A stretch of DNA of 64,000 nucleotides from Bacteroidota bacterium (GCA_023424395.1 JAFADY010000020.1:186001-250000); one strand, 5' to 3'. Counted from the first letter of the stretch, positions 50,780 to 61,067 are shown. Program-made: numbers and translations. The notes: generated by a model not told the origin, from the letters alone.

Positions 50780-51840
50780 TTACTTCTCTTCTCTAAAATT
50801 GCCCGGCGTGCTTCCTTCTTTTTCCTTGAAAACACGATAAAAAGCGCTAGCACTGGAAAAACCCGACATTTCACCAATCTGCAATAGCGATAAGTTATTG
50901 TACTCAGGATTTTTCATCAATTTTTTTGCGTAATTAATGCGAAATTCGTTTACCCATTCGCAAAAATTAGTATGCGTCTCCTCGTTCACTAAACGCGATA
51001 TATAAGTACGGTTAGTTCCAAGCATCAAGGCAATATCTGTAATTCTTAAATCCGGATTTTTAAACAACTCTTTTTTTAACATCAATCTGTCGAGCTTATT
51101 CTTTGTTATTTTCTGCGTCGAAGAAACCTTATCTTGTTCTATACCCTTAAACTTTTTATTTTTATAATCATCCACATCCCGCTTAAAATCGGCTACTGTA
51201 AAATTCTGATGATACCCTACATATCCTATAAAAAATAAAAACATCGAGTGTGTAACAGACGGGAAGGCCAGCAAAATCCCTTATCCACAAAAAAATCTTT
51301 ACCAATGAGATTAGAAGTAATTGAAATGATAGAAGCAAAAATAAAGGCCAGCAATACCCATTTCACAGGGCTTAAATCCTTACCGCCTATGTTAGAATAA
51401 AATTCTTTAACATATCTATTGTATCTTATAATTAACTTATAGCCAAAATAAACAGCCAAAACCACTTCTGCGAAAAATATAATCTTAAATAAAAGCAATC
51501 TTATAACCTGCATTTCTACTAATAAAGGATAGGTACCTACCGAAAGTCCTTTATGGTACATTGCTTCCTGAATAAAAATATTCAACTCCTGCGGAGTCAT
51601 CAAAAAATAAATGATAAAAGAGTAAGCAGACAAGATAAAGGCGGGTAACAAAATTATAAAGATCCTTTTAAAATTGATTTTAACGTCAACGGTAAGCAGT
51701 CTGATATAATAGTAATACAAAGGATATCCCGCTAAAGAGGTAAATACCCAAATATTATCCATAAAGGCAAACAACTCATACTGATGGTTAAAGAAAAGAG
51801 CATGAGTAAAATAATTGACAGTAGATAATGATAGGAAGAA
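50780..51840 (-). pseudogene. AraC-type regulator with membrane sensor domain, 5'-truncated and frameshifted
   Basis: The membrane part begins about 'FFLSLSTVNYFTHALFF' near 51840, runs through six or so hydrophobic segments and ends in the wrong frame 'GKDFFVDKGFCWPSR'. A shift at the four-T run (minus strand; A-run 51273-51276) restores 'LLAFPSVTHSMFLFFIGYVG'. The C-terminal AraC HTH ('SLLQIGEMSGFSSASAFYRV') ends at 50780. The N-terminal part is missing: the sequence beyond 51840 is antisense to the facing surface-protein gene. Both are dead, and the regulator has lost its start and promoter. Confidence 0.75.
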
Positions 51841-51842
51841 AG

Positions 51843-54803
51843 GCAACGGAGCACGGACAAACCAAAGTATTCGCAACGGATGCGGTGGGGTTAAAAAACA
51901 CCACCGATATGGTTTTTGAAGTTACCGCCATACAACTATCATTTCCTTCGGGCTTGGAGCAATGGCAGGGATGGGAGATTACAATACCGGTAAAAACAAC
52001 CGATTTCAGTTCGTTGAACGTTCTTTCCGGGCAATTCTCACTATCTTACTTTGGCGATGTGTTGCAATTTTTAGGTGCGGAAAAAACCGGTACGTTGCTT
52101 GAAAACAGCTCGGTATCGGCTACTGAAACGGCAAGCGGTAAAATGAATTTGGCTTTTGCCGCTTCACAACCGATAGGCTACGGAACCGATGAGTTGATAA
52201 AACTGCGGTTTCGGGTATTACCGACAGCCAATCGTTCGACAAATCTTACGTTTTCGGATGTTGTATTTAATGAAAATATTAAAGCGGTAGTAAAAACCGG
52301 CACGTTTAGTCCAAAATCCTTCCAATGCTTACCATTACGCCTGCAAGTGCGAGTTTGGTGGCGGGCGATTCACTGCTATTCACCGCTTCAAACGGAAACG
52401 CACCTTATACTTGGAGTGTGAGCGATACTCGGGTGGCGGAAATCCGGCAAAACGGATGGTTGATTGCCAAAGAAGGCGGTATTACTAATTTGACTGTAAC
52501 GGATGCCGTAGGCGCTACCAAAACGGTAAACGGAATTATTGTAGCCGGTATGCGGATGTATTTTCCGGTGGATACGCTTGAAAGTGTAACTGACATTGGG
52601 CTTACTCGTTGTTTAACGGATTCGGTGCCCGCCGGACGGCTTGCCATTTCTTCCATCGAAGGCGAAATATCCCTTTCAAACCCCAATGTAAAACTTATAG
52701 GGATTGAACAAGCCGGAACATTTACGGAAGGTTGGCAGAAAATTATCACCCAAGTTACCGACCAACGAATCAAATATTACCTCGCCGGTGCCACTCCGTT
52801 CAGGCAGAAAGGTGTTGCTTTTTATTTGAAAACCGAACCGCTTCCGGCATTCAAAGAGTACGACCGCTGTGATATACGTTTCCACAATACAATGGTAAAC
52901 GAAGGAGTTCCTTCGCCTGTATTTATTGATGGTAGCATTGAAGGAAAGATGTTTACCGCCCAGGATAAAACCATTTGTTTGGGCGAAAGTACGGGCACAC
53001 TAACTATTCCCGATGCTACAGGTAAAATCATCAGCGGATGGAAAAAAAGGGTTCGTCGTCCTGTCGCTACTTCGTGGGTAAACATAGCCAATACAACGGC
53101 AACTTACTCGGATGTCCCCACTCAAATTGGCGAATGGGAATACGTGGCTGTAGTGGACGGAGTTGACACCAAGATTGCCAATATTTTAGTAAAAACCATA
53201 CCGGATGTGAGCGGCGTGATTAGCGGCAACACGGTCTTTTGCAATGTACCGCAACCCAGCAATACGTGGTAGAACGTCGTCCCACGGCTACCGAATATCG
53301 TTGGCGCTACAGCGGCACAGGAGTGGTTTTGCATCCAAATGAAAATGTGCTCAATTTGGAAATCACACACAACGTAACACCCGGTTATTTGGTAATGCAC
53401 ACGGCAAATTTCTGCGGGCAAAGCGCCGATTCATTAGTGTTGGAGCTTAAACCGACGATTCAACCTGCCGGTTTCAGTTATGACAATACGGTAATATATT
53501 ACAATCGGGATACCATTTCCTTCACCGATACTTCCGTAGGAGCATTATCGTGGACATGGAGCGTTTCACCGGCAACGGACATTACGTTTGTGGATGGGAC
53601 CAACGCCAACTCACAACACCCAAAAATTCAGTTCAATCAATCGGGGGATTTTAAAGTTAAATTAGAAGCCCATAACTCGTGTCGGATTGATTCCGTTTCA
53701 CAGGTTATTGCCATTCAGCAATTCAAGAATGGGGTATTAACTGCCGCCACCACCACAGGATGTTTAGGCACTACATTTGAGATTGAATTTTCGGAAAGTA
53801 CAGGCACGATTGAAGTTTGGCAGGCCCAAAAAGAAGGCGAAACCACATGGACGGATTTATCTGCGCCTGCTACATCGCCTTTAAGTTTTAATCCTGAAAC
53901 TGCTGGTAATTATAGCATCCGCGTTAAATTGGCTGATGATAGAGGTTATTCGGGCACGATGGCTATTACCGTGTATCCGATTCCGGAAAAACCTGTCATT
54001 GTTGCGGGTTGCAATACATTAAGCGTCAATTCGGAAAACACGGTAAATTGGTACAAAAACGGAGAATTCACTACCGTTCTTTCAACGGGAAAAACCTTTA
54101 CGCCTCAATGGGATGTGCTGTATGTTGCCCAAATTGTTGCCAATGGTTGCCAATCGCCGTATTCCGACCCGGTTTCCATCAGCCGGATTACAGGTACCGA
54201 TGTAATTGCCGCCTGCGACAGCTATACGTGGATTGACGGTATCACCTACACCGAAAACAACAACACGGCTACGCATACTCTTGTTGGCGGGGCGGCAAAT
54301 GGTTGCGATAGTATTGTTACACTTAACCTCACAGTTATAAAGTTGACTACAACAATAACCGTAAATGGATTCATCCTTACAGCTGATGAACAAAATGCTT
54401 CGTATCAGTGGATAAAAGACGGGGAAGATATTCAGGGAGCGACACAACAAACTTATACCGCTACAGAAAATGGATTGTATTCCGTAAGAATTACCAAAAA
54501 TCCTTGCACGAAAACCTCAGAGGAGAAAACAATAACCGGAACAGGTCTTGAAGATACGGAAATTTTTTCATGAAAATCTATCCCAATCCAACGGATGGTG
54601 AAGTCAGGATTGAATTAAACAAAACTCATAGGAAAATTTCATTGAAAGTGTACAATTCCATAGGCGAATGTGTAGATGTGAGAGAATTTAAAAATCAACA
54701 AAAAATGGAATACTATTTAGACGGCAATCCCGGTTTGTATTTATTAAAATTGCAAACAAGCGAAGGATTTAAGAAAACAATTAAACTAATAAAAGAGAAG
54801 TAA
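51843..54803 (+). pseudogene. T9SS-secreted surface protein with cohesin/Ig-like domains, truncated and frameshifted
   Basis: Joining four frames gives about 985 residues without a signal peptide. A Big-like strand ('GQTKVFATDAVGLKNTTDM') precedes a cohesin-like domain ('VLSGQFSLSYFGDVLQFL' to 'LTFSDVVFNENIKAVVKTG'). Then come a Big_2-like domain ('LTITPASASLVAGDSLLF'), a second cohesin-like domain, PKD-like strands and 'AACDSYTWIDGITYTENNNT'-type repeats. A T9SS type A tail ('MKIYPNPTDGEVRIEL...GLYLLKLQTSEGFKKTI') ends it. Frames break at an A4 run (52313-52316), a T4 run (53237-53240) and a T6 run (54563-54568). One extra base in each restores the protein. The 5' end is lost at the junction with the AraC gene. 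Confidence 0.8.
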
Positions 54804-54964
54804 TTAAATATAAATATTCGATAAGTAATCTGGTTTAAAGGTAATAATTATTCCTTTTTCTGATGCAATAATTCTCTTTCTGCTGACAATTTTTCATTTT
54901 TTTTGCTACCTTGCACTAACCAAAACACTATTTCGGTTGTTTAAGTATCAAAATCAAGAAAAAA

Positions 54965-57109
54965 ATGAGCAAAAAAGAAATAACTGCGGAACCCACAACT
55001 AAACCCAAGAAAAAAGAACTTTCAGAAGCCGTAACCAATTTCCTTACCGATAACAAAGACAAGCAATTCAACTACAAACAAATTGCTGCCGCACTGAATA
55101 TCAGGGGAGAAGAGGGCAGAAGAGTACTTGTGAAAGTGTTGGACAGGCTCCGCGATGAGGATGTTTTGTTGGAAACATCGCGTGGAAGATACCGCATGAA
55201 TAATCGCGGACTGATTCTCGAAGGACGATTTGAACGTCGAAGCAATGGAAAAAATTTCTTCGTCCCCGATGACGACGGTAACATCATATACATTCCCGAA
55301 CGCAACAGCAAACGCGCCATGAATGGCGATCGAGTGAAGGTGCAATTGCTCGCCAAACGTAAACGCGCCGATACCGAGGGCGCTGTTATCGAGATCATCG
55401 AACGCGCGAAAACACGATTTGTGGGAACGCTCGATGTGGAAAAACATTTCGCATTTCTTGTGTTGGACAGCAAGATTCTCGCCAACGATATTTTTATTCC
55501 GATGGAAGAACTCAATGGCGGAAAGAATGGCGATAAAGTGGTGGTGGAAATTGTTGAATGGCCTGCAAAAGCCAATAATCCGGTCGGGAAAGTGGTGGAT
55601 GTATTGGGCAAACCGGGAAACAATAACACCGAAATGCACGCTATTTTGGCGCAATACGACCTTCCCTACAAATATCCCGAACGCGTTGAAAAGGCGGCAG
55701 ATTTGATTTCGGGCGAAATTACCGAAAAAGAAATAGCCAAACGCGAAGATTTTCGTAACGTTTTCACACTTACCATCGACCCGAAAGATGCAAAAGATTT
55801 TGACGACGCCATCTCGCTGCGTAAACTATCGCCAACTTTGTGGGAAGTAGGTGTGCACATTGCCGATGTTACGCATTACGTGAAACCGGGCGATATTATC
55901 GATAAGGAAGCCGAAAGTAGGGCGACATCCATTTATTTAGTGGACAGAACCATACCGATGCTTCCCGAAAAATTGAGCAACGATTTGTGTTCGCTTCGTC
56001 CCCACGAAGATAAACTGTGTTTCTCCGCTATTTTCGAGATTAACGATAAGGCCGAAGTGAAAAAACACCGCATTGTGCGTACGGTTATTCACTCCGATGT
56101 GCGGTTGGCATACGAAGAAGCGCAAACCATTATTGATACAGGAAAAGGTGATTTTTCAACCGAAATACTCACGCTTAATAATTTGGCAAAGCAACTTCGG
56201 GAGCGTCGTTTCGCAAACGGAGCCATTAATTTTGAGCGCTACGAAGTGAAATTCAATCTCGATGAGAAAGGAAAACCCTTGGGCGTTTATTTTAAGGAAT
56301 CGAAAGAGGCAAATCACCTGATCGAAGAATTTATGTTGCTTGCCAATCGCACCGTAGCCGAAAGAATCGGTAAGGTTCCGAAAGGTAAACAAGCCAAAAC
56401 TTTTGTCTATCGCATTCACGATGTGCCTGATCCCGAAAAATTAGACACGCTCAACACGTTTATCCTGCGTTTCGGGCATAAGATCAAAACATCGGGAGCC
56501 AAAACGGATGTCGCCAAAAGCATCAACTCGCTGTTGGACAAAGTGCAGGGCCGTCCCGAAGAAAATTTGGTGGAAACCATTGCCATCCGCACCATGTCCA
56601 AAGCCATATATTCTACGAAAAATGTGGGGCATTATGGTTTGGCGTTCGATTATTACACGCATTTTACGTCGCCCATCCGTCGTTATCCGGATATGATGGT
56701 GCACCGCTTGCTTGAACGATATTTGGATGGAGGCAAAAGCGTGGACCAATCTTCGATGGAAGCCGATTGTAAACACTCTTCCGATATGGAACAAGTAGCT
56801 GCGAATGCCGAGCGCGATTCCATCAAATACAAACAGGTGGAATTCATGTCCGATAAACTCGGAAAGGTGTACGATGGCGTGATTTCGGGCGTTACCGAAT
56901 GGGGAATTTATGTGGAAATTAATGAAAACAAAGTCGAGGGAATGATCTCTATTCGCGAGTTAGACGATGATTATTATGAATTGGACGAGAAGAATTATCG
57001 TTTGGTTGGAAGACGCACAAGACGCGAATATCGTTTGGGACAGCCGGTTACAATACAAGTGGCCAAAGCCAATCTGGAGCGGAAACAATTGGATTTTTTG
57101 TTTGCGTAA
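54965..57109 (+). CDS. rnr: Ribonuclease R
   Basis: This 714-residue 3'-5' exoribonuclease of the RNase II/R family has an N-terminal helix-turn-helix ('FNYKQIAAALNIRGEEGRRVLVKVLDRLRDEDVL', about 37-70) and cold-shock domains (about 80-230). The RNB core has 'TIDPKDAKDFDDAISL' (about 271-286) with the metal-binding Asp cluster, 'VHIADVTHYV', 'LLANRTVAERIG' and 'HFTSPIRRYPDMMVHRLL'. An S1 domain ('GVISGVTEWGIYVEINENKVEGMI', about 637-660) ends it. It degrades structured RNA in the cytoplasm. A variant TACCTTG element at 54907 may be its promoter. Confidence 0.95.
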   Translation: MSKKEITAEPTTKPKKKELSEAVTNFLTDNKDKQFNYKQIAAALNIRGEEGRRVLVKVLDRLRDEDVLLETSRGRYRMNNRGLILEGRFERRSNGKNFFVPDDDGNIIYIPERNSKRAMNGDRVKVQLLAKRKRADTEGAVIEIIERAKTRFVGTLDVEKHFAFLVLDSKILANDIFIPMEELNGGKNGDKVVVEIVEWPAKANNPVGKVVDVLGKPGNNNTEMHAILAQYDLPYKYPERVEKAADLISGEITEKEIAKREDFRNVFTLTIDPKDAKDFDDAISLRKLSPTLWEVGVHIADVTHYVKPGDIIDKEAESRATSIYLVDRTIPMLPEKLSNDLCSLRPHEDKLCFSAIFEINDKAEVKKHRIVRTVIHSDVRLAYEEAQTIIDTGKGDFSTEILTLNNLAKQLRERRFANGAINFERYEVKFNLDEKGKPLGVYFKESKEANHLIEEFMLLANRTVAERIGKVPKGKQAKTFVYRIHDVPDPEKLDTLNTFILRFGHKIKTSGAKTDVAKSINSLLDKVQGRPEENLVETIAIRTMSKAIYSTKNVGHYGLAFDYYTHFTSPIRRYPDMMVHRLLERYLDGGKSVDQSSMEADCKHSSDMEQVAANAERDSIKYKQVEFMSDKLGKVYDGVISGVTEWGIYVEINENKVEGMISIRELDDDYYELDEKNYRLVGRRTRREYRLGQPVTIQVAKANLERKQLDFLFA

Positions 57110-57166
57110 CTAGCCGATTACTGGTCTGATGGATAAAAGTTTATGCATCAAACGGACTTTAAGCCG

Positions 57167-57874
57167 TCAGATGCGTCTAAAAAACGAAGTTTTACTAAAC
57201 GCATGTTGAAAAAAGACCGGCCCTTGGAATTCGGTCTTTTCCCATTTTTGCGGGTCGTTTAATTCAGTAAATTCTGAAATATAATATTGTCTGTCGGAGT
57301 TATCCACAATTAAAATGCCGTTTTTTTTAACGTTCGGCATAGCGCGTTTCACGCAAGAGTTTCGGGCTCGGCCGTCCACAACAATAATGTCGAAATATTC
57401 GGAAGGAAACGCATCTATGGCTTTTACATAATTCTCATAAGATAATCCTGTCGATTTTTTTTCTTTAGAAATGAAATCATCGGAATTTTCGGCATCGCGT
57501 GAAGTAAAATCATCAATTCTTTCAGCCTGTATTTCTCTGAAATCAACATTGTGTAAACGCAATTCTTCGAGTTTTGCTTTCAAAAATTCGCTCCATTCGG
57601 TATCATGTTCAATAGTAACTACTTGCTTGCATCGAGATGCGAAGAATAGCGTGGATCCGCCCGATCCCCATTCAAAAACACACGTTTCGGGAGTACATAT
57701 TTTATCGAGAAAATCTATTGCATCATACGTCATCCAGGGTAAAGCACGGCTCAACGTGCTATCGCCCGATTTTTTATCCCTGTACCATCGGTTGAAGTAT
57801 TTTATATGCGATAACGTGTTGTTTTTCATTGCGTATTGTGCAGTGAAACGGATGTATAACAAAAAATCTCTCAT
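57167..57874 (-). CDS. Class I SAM-dependent methyltransferase
   Basis: This 235-residue protein has SAM motif I 'CVFEWGSGGSTLFFASRCKQVVTIEHD' (about 65-91) and 'YFDIIVVDGRARNSCVKRAMPNVKKNGILIVDNSD' (about 157-190), the usual motif order of Rossmann methyltransferases. No membrane segment is visible. Its ATG overlaps the stop of the flippase gene (ATGA at 57871), so it probably works on the same surface glycan. The exact acceptor is unknown. It converges with rnr across 57 bp. Confidence 0.82.
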   Translation of the reverse strand: MRDFLLYIRFTAQYAMKNNTLSHIKYFNRWYRDKKSGDSTLSRALPWMTYDAIDFLDKICTPETCVFEWGSGGSTLFFASRCKQVVTIEHDTEWSEFLKAKLEELRLHNVDFREIQAERIDDFTSRDAENSDDFISKEKKSTGLSYENYVKAIDAFPSEYFDIIVVDGRARNSCVKRAMPNVKKNGILIVDNSDRQYYISEFTELNDPQKWEKTEFQGPVFFQHAFSKTSFFRRI

Positions 57875-59316
57875 TTTTCTTTCTTTTTAGAAAACCAATT
57901 CTCAATTTCTTTGAACATTTCCAGTTTCAACCATTTACACACAAAAACATAGGAAGATATTATAAAAACGCCGTTTGCTACAATGTATAATAAATTGTGT
58001 TCTATTTTTTTTGTAATTACAAACGAAAATACCGAACAAACAAGCGCTATCAATAAATAAGGAAATGTATCTTTTAAAAAATCAAGTAAATTGTATTTAA
58101 TTAACCTTCCGGACAAAATAACCGAAATAATTAAGGTGATGATCATATAAATGATCCAACTGAATGCCAGCGCTGTAATCCCTTTTGGGAAGAGCAACAT
58201 AATGAGCAATAGTAAAATAATGCCTTTAACGATTTCTATACCCAAAAAATATCGTGAGTTTTCTTTCGATATAAATAACTCGTTGAATATATGAACAAAA
58301 GGAGAAATCATTCCTGCAAAAGTCAGAATTTGAAAATAAGGAACCGCAGCAAGCCATTTCTCCCTAAAAAACAAGAAAAACATCGGTTCAGCAATTACGA
58401 TCATTAAAAGTCCGATGGGAAAAGATAAAAATGCGATGGACTTTATAAGTTTGCTTACGACCCATTTTAATCTTTCGGTTTGTTCGTTTATTTCCGACAA
58501 AACAAGCATCGATACCGAACGAAAAGTATTTGCAAGTGTGAGAAATGGGATATCTTGGTACTTTTTGGCCCGATCGAAATAAGCAACCTGGGTCATCGGA
58601 TAAAAAACGGCTATTAAACTCGGATAAATGTTGTTTACTGTGGTAGATATGATTGACATGGCCAATAATTTATTGCTGAAAACAAAAAAAGATTTTAAAC
58701 TCTGTTTGCTGAATTTGCCGAGGGGCCGCCAATGTGAATACAACCATAAAAAAACGGTGCGGAAAAAAGCATACAAAAGTACTTGCGATACCAATGCCCA
58801 AACTCCGTAACCTTTCAGCGCCAAAATAACAGCTATTACATCTGCAATTAATAAAGCCGATAAATTGATTTTTGAAATTCCTTTAAAATCGGCTTTTTTT
58901 GTGAGAATGACGTGGTGAATTAATCCGAATGCGTTAATAATGAGTGATAAGAATAAAATTCGTGAAACGTTTACAATTGCAGGAGCATTGAAGATATCAC
59001 CCAGTAATGGAGCTACGAAAAATAGAATTGCATAGAGAATAAGGCTGAGTGAAATATTGAAGTAAAAAACGGTTGAATAATCGCTATCCACGAGATTTTT
59101 CCGATTCAACAATGCCCTCCCGAAACCGCTATCGATAAGGATGGACGAAAACGCTACAAAAACTGCCAGTGATCCAATTAACCCGTAATCTTCCGTAGCT
59201 ACGATATTCATCAGGATAAGCATACTCAGGAAATTGAGTATTTGCTGACCGAATTTATCGATAAAGCTCCAAAAAAGTGAAACGGTAGTTTTTCTTTTTA
59301 ACTCAGAATCTGCCAT
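57871..59316 (-). CDS. Polysaccharide flippase (Wzx/MATE-like)
   Basis: This 481-residue inner-membrane protein has about 12-14 hydrophobic segments, beginning 'TVSLFWSFIDKFGQQILNFLSMLIL' and including 'DSGFGRALLNRKNLVDSDYSTVFYFNI' (about 62-88), the pattern of polysaccharide-export flippases that move lipid-linked sugar units. A charged Lys-rich tail ends it. The promoter on the minus strand is TATTTTTG at 59342-59335. It probably belongs with the methyltransferase it overlaps and may serve glycans made by the 8.5-13.3 kb cluster, an inference from function only. Confidence 0.9.
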   Translation of the reverse strand: MADSELKRKTTVSLFWSFIDKFGQQILNFLSMLILMNIVATEDYGLIGSLAVFVAFSSILIDSGFGRALLNRKNLVDSDYSTVFYFNISLSLILYAILFFVAPLLGDIFNAPAIVNVSRILFLSLIINAFGLIHHVILTKKADFKGISKINLSALLIADVIAVILALKGYGVWALVSQVLLYAFFRTVFLWLYSHWRPLGKFSKQSLKSFFVFSNKLLAMSIISTTVNNIYPSLIAVFYPMTQVAYFDRAKKYQDIPFLTLANTFRSVSMLVLSEINEQTERLKWVVSKLIKSIAFLSFPIGLLMIVIAEPMFFLFFREKWLAAVPYFQILTFAGMISPFVHIFNELFISKENSRYFLGIEIVKGIILLLLIMLLFPKGITALAFSWIIYMIITLIISVILSGRLIKYNLLDFLKDTFPYLLIALVCSVFSFVITKKIEHNLLYIVANGVFIISSYVFVCKWLKLEMFKEIENWFSKKKEK

Positions 59317-59334
59317 ATTTCAGGTTTAATGGTG

Positions 59335-59342
59335 CAAAAATA
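59335..59342 (-). promoter_or_regulatory. Bacteroidetes -7 element for the flippase gene
   Basis: The minus strand reads TATTTTTG, 19 nt before the start at 59316. It is divergent from the queG promoter. Confidence 0.45.
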
Positions 59343-59424
59343 CGGTTTTTTTTACACAAAAGAAGCAAGAGCCAAGATATAAGACTTTTTCGTGGAGATA
59401 TTTATCCGCTTCCCATAATTTTCT

Positions 59425-59432
59425 TACCTTTG
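59425..59432 (+). promoter_or_regulatory. Bacteroidetes -7 element for queG
   Basis: TACCTTTG lies 62 nt before the queG ATG at 59495, on the other side of the divergent flippase gene. Confidence 0.45.
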
Positions 59433-59494
59433 ATTCATAAATTTTCTGCCAACGTCTTGGCTCTTGATTCTCGGCTCTTTTTGTCTGACAAAAA

Positions 59495-60403
59495 ATGACT
59501 TTTTCCGAAGAAATAAAACAACACGCGCTCACATTGGGATTCGATGCCTGCGGCATTTGTCGTGCCGAAGATAGTGACGAAGAAGAAGGCTACATGCAAT
59601 GGATTTCAGAAAAATGCCATGCGGGAATGGATTATTTGGAGCGGAATATTGAGAAACGACTCGATCCCCGACTGTTGGTGGAAGGCGCTAAATCCATTAT
59701 TTCCGTTGCCTTGAACTATTTTCCGCCAGAAAAGCTCCCCGAATATGTTCCCCAATTCGCCTATTACGCCTACGGCGAAGATTATCATGAAGTAGTTCGT
59801 GAAAAATTAAACCAACTTTTCGATTTCATAAAACTTCGTTACCCCGAAGTATCGGGGCGTGCATTTGTTGATTCGGCGCCCGTGCTTGAACGATTTTGGG
59901 CAGCCCGTGCCGGAGTGGGTTTCGTGGGAAAAAATACGCTTTTGATTATTCCCGGCAAAGGTTCGTATTTCTTTCTCGGCGAACTGATTATTGATATGGA
60001 ATTAGCGTATGACTCTCACGTTACGCAAAATTGTGGAAACTGCCGCCGATGTTTGGATGCCTGCCCTACGGGCGCGATCGAAAAGCCACATTGGGTAAAT
60101 GCCAATAAATGTATTTCTTATCAAACTATTGAGAACAAAGGCGATATCTCACCCCAAATTGCTCCAAAATTGAGCAATAATGTGTACGGTTGCGATATTT
60201 GCCAAAAGGTGTGCCCATGGAATCGTTTTGCAACACCGCATAATACGTCCGAATTTATTTCTTCGGAAACGTTTTTGTCGCTCGATTTACAAAAACTGCA
60301 AGATATGGATGAAGACACGTTTCGAAGTGTTTTTCGAAAATCGGCTGTGAAAAGGGCGAAATTTAGTGGATTGAAAAGGAATGTAGCGGCGTTATCAAAA
60401 TAA
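59495..60403 (+). CDS. queG: Epoxyqueuosine reductase
   Basis: This 302-residue cobalamin- and 4Fe-4S-dependent enzyme reduces epoxyqueuosine to queuosine in tRNA. 'FDACGICRAE' near the start, 'YAYGEDYHEVVREKLNQL' (about 88-105), 'AFVDSAPVLERFWAARAGVGFVGKNTLLI' (about 125-153) and the two-cluster region 'CGNCRRCLDACPTGAIEKP' (about 175-193) plus 'GCDICQKVCPWNRF' (about 231-244) are all present. The short C-terminal form without extra HEAT-like repeats is common in Bacteroidetes. It ends just before the PIN-toxin fossil. Confidence 0.95.
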   Translation: MTFSEEIKQHALTLGFDACGICRAEDSDEEEGYMQWISEKCHAGMDYLERNIEKRLDPRLLVEGAKSIISVALNYFPPEKLPEYVPQFAYYAYGEDYHEVVREKLNQLFDFIKLRYPEVSGRAFVDSAPVLERFWAARAGVGFVGKNTLLIIPGKGSYFFLGELIIDMELAYDSHVTQNCGNCRRCLDACPTGAIEKPHWVNANKCISYQTIENKGDISPQIAPKLSNNVYGCDICQKVCPWNRFATPHNTSEFISSETFLSLDLQKLQDMDEDTFRSVFRKSAVKRAKFSGLKRNVAALSK

Positions 60404-60408
60404 TTGGC

Positions 60409-60743
60409 TTAGGAATTTGTGGAGTATAAATCTTTACCGAAGAATTTTCGATTTTTTTTATTTCTTGTTATGATAAATTCAATTTCATTTGATTCGGCTG
60501 CCCAAACTTGCACGGCATCTTCAAAATCTTTTCAAATCGGAATACAGAGATTTGATAATTATCTCTTTATCCACACCCAAAACATCAACAACGTCCAATA
60601 TCGGTAACGGTGGATGCAGTTATGTAATATTCAATTATTTAGCGGTCAATTAAACTGAATAATTGAAATGCGTTTTCAAAATGAGGTTCACACTTTAATG
60701 CAATGTCAAGAATAATGTTGGTATCAAAAAGAACTTTCTTCAT
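60409..60743 (-). pseudogene. PIN-domain (VapC-like) toxin fossil
   Basis: The ATG at 60743 overlaps the antitoxin stop (ATGA) and begins 'MKKVLFDTNIILDIALKCEP', a typical PIN start with the first Asp. After 34 codons a TAA at 60639-60641 ends the frame. Further PIN-like pieces continue: 'IIEYYITASTVTDI' in frame, 'DVVDVLGVDKEIIIKSLYSD' in another frame and 'EDAVQVWAAESNEIEFIITR' in a third, ending at 60409. The middle helices of the domain look deleted. At least a stop, two shifts and an internal loss are present, so the toxin is inactive. Confidence 0.75.
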
Positions 60744-60970
60744 TTGTATTTTTCAGAAAGGTAATTGTATTTGGAATCTTCGGTATTTGTGCTTTTGAGA
60801 AATCCTGCCCATTTTTCAACAAACTCTGTTGCTTTAGCGCTTTTTCCTTTTTTTGGTTTAGTTTTAGGCATAATGATTATTTCCACTTCTTTGTTGAAAA
60901 AAGTGGAGTTTGCAGGAATCTGAATGGTTCCTTTGTCTGATATTTTTGTGGCAAATTTAAGAACTCCCAT
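60740..60970 (-). CDS. Antitoxin of a PIN-toxin pair
   Basis: This 76-residue protein starts 'MGVLKFATKISDKGTIQIPANSTFFNKEVEIIIMPK', a β-rich AbrB/VapB-like N-terminus. A basic 'KTKPKKGKSAKATEFVEKWAGFLKS' tail could wrap a toxin. It directly precedes, and overlaps by 4 nt, the remains of a PIN-domain toxin, the usual antitoxin-first order. The frame is intact although the toxin is not, so it may survive as an orphan or protect against a related toxin elsewhere. Confidence 0.7.
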   Translation of the reverse strand: MGVLKFATKISDKGTIQIPANSTFFNKEVEIIIMPKTKPKKGKSAKATEFVEKWAGFLKSTNTEDSKYNYLSEKYK

Positions 60971-61067
60971 TGCTTTGTTATGCTGTTTTACACAAAGATA
61001 TACAATCTTTTTTATACACGTGTTTTTTTTATGTATTTTACAATTTCCAAAACTCGCGATAAATAGC

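Noticed and set aside
50780..54803. Programmed frameshifting as an explanation
   Set aside because: There are four separate breaks in two genes that also lost their 5' ends, and no slippery site with stimulatory structure was seen. Decay fits better.
57145..57174. Possible hairpin after rnr (gcatcaaacgg/ccgtcagatgc)
   Set aside because: The stem has mismatches and no U-run on either strand in the right place. Its 3' part also lies in the coding end of the methyltransferase gene, so I do not call a terminator.
60419..60607. Short plus-strand ORF with an N-terminal signal-like stretch
   Set aside because: It is antisense to the PIN-toxin remains, whose motifs are clear on the minus strand, so it has no support.
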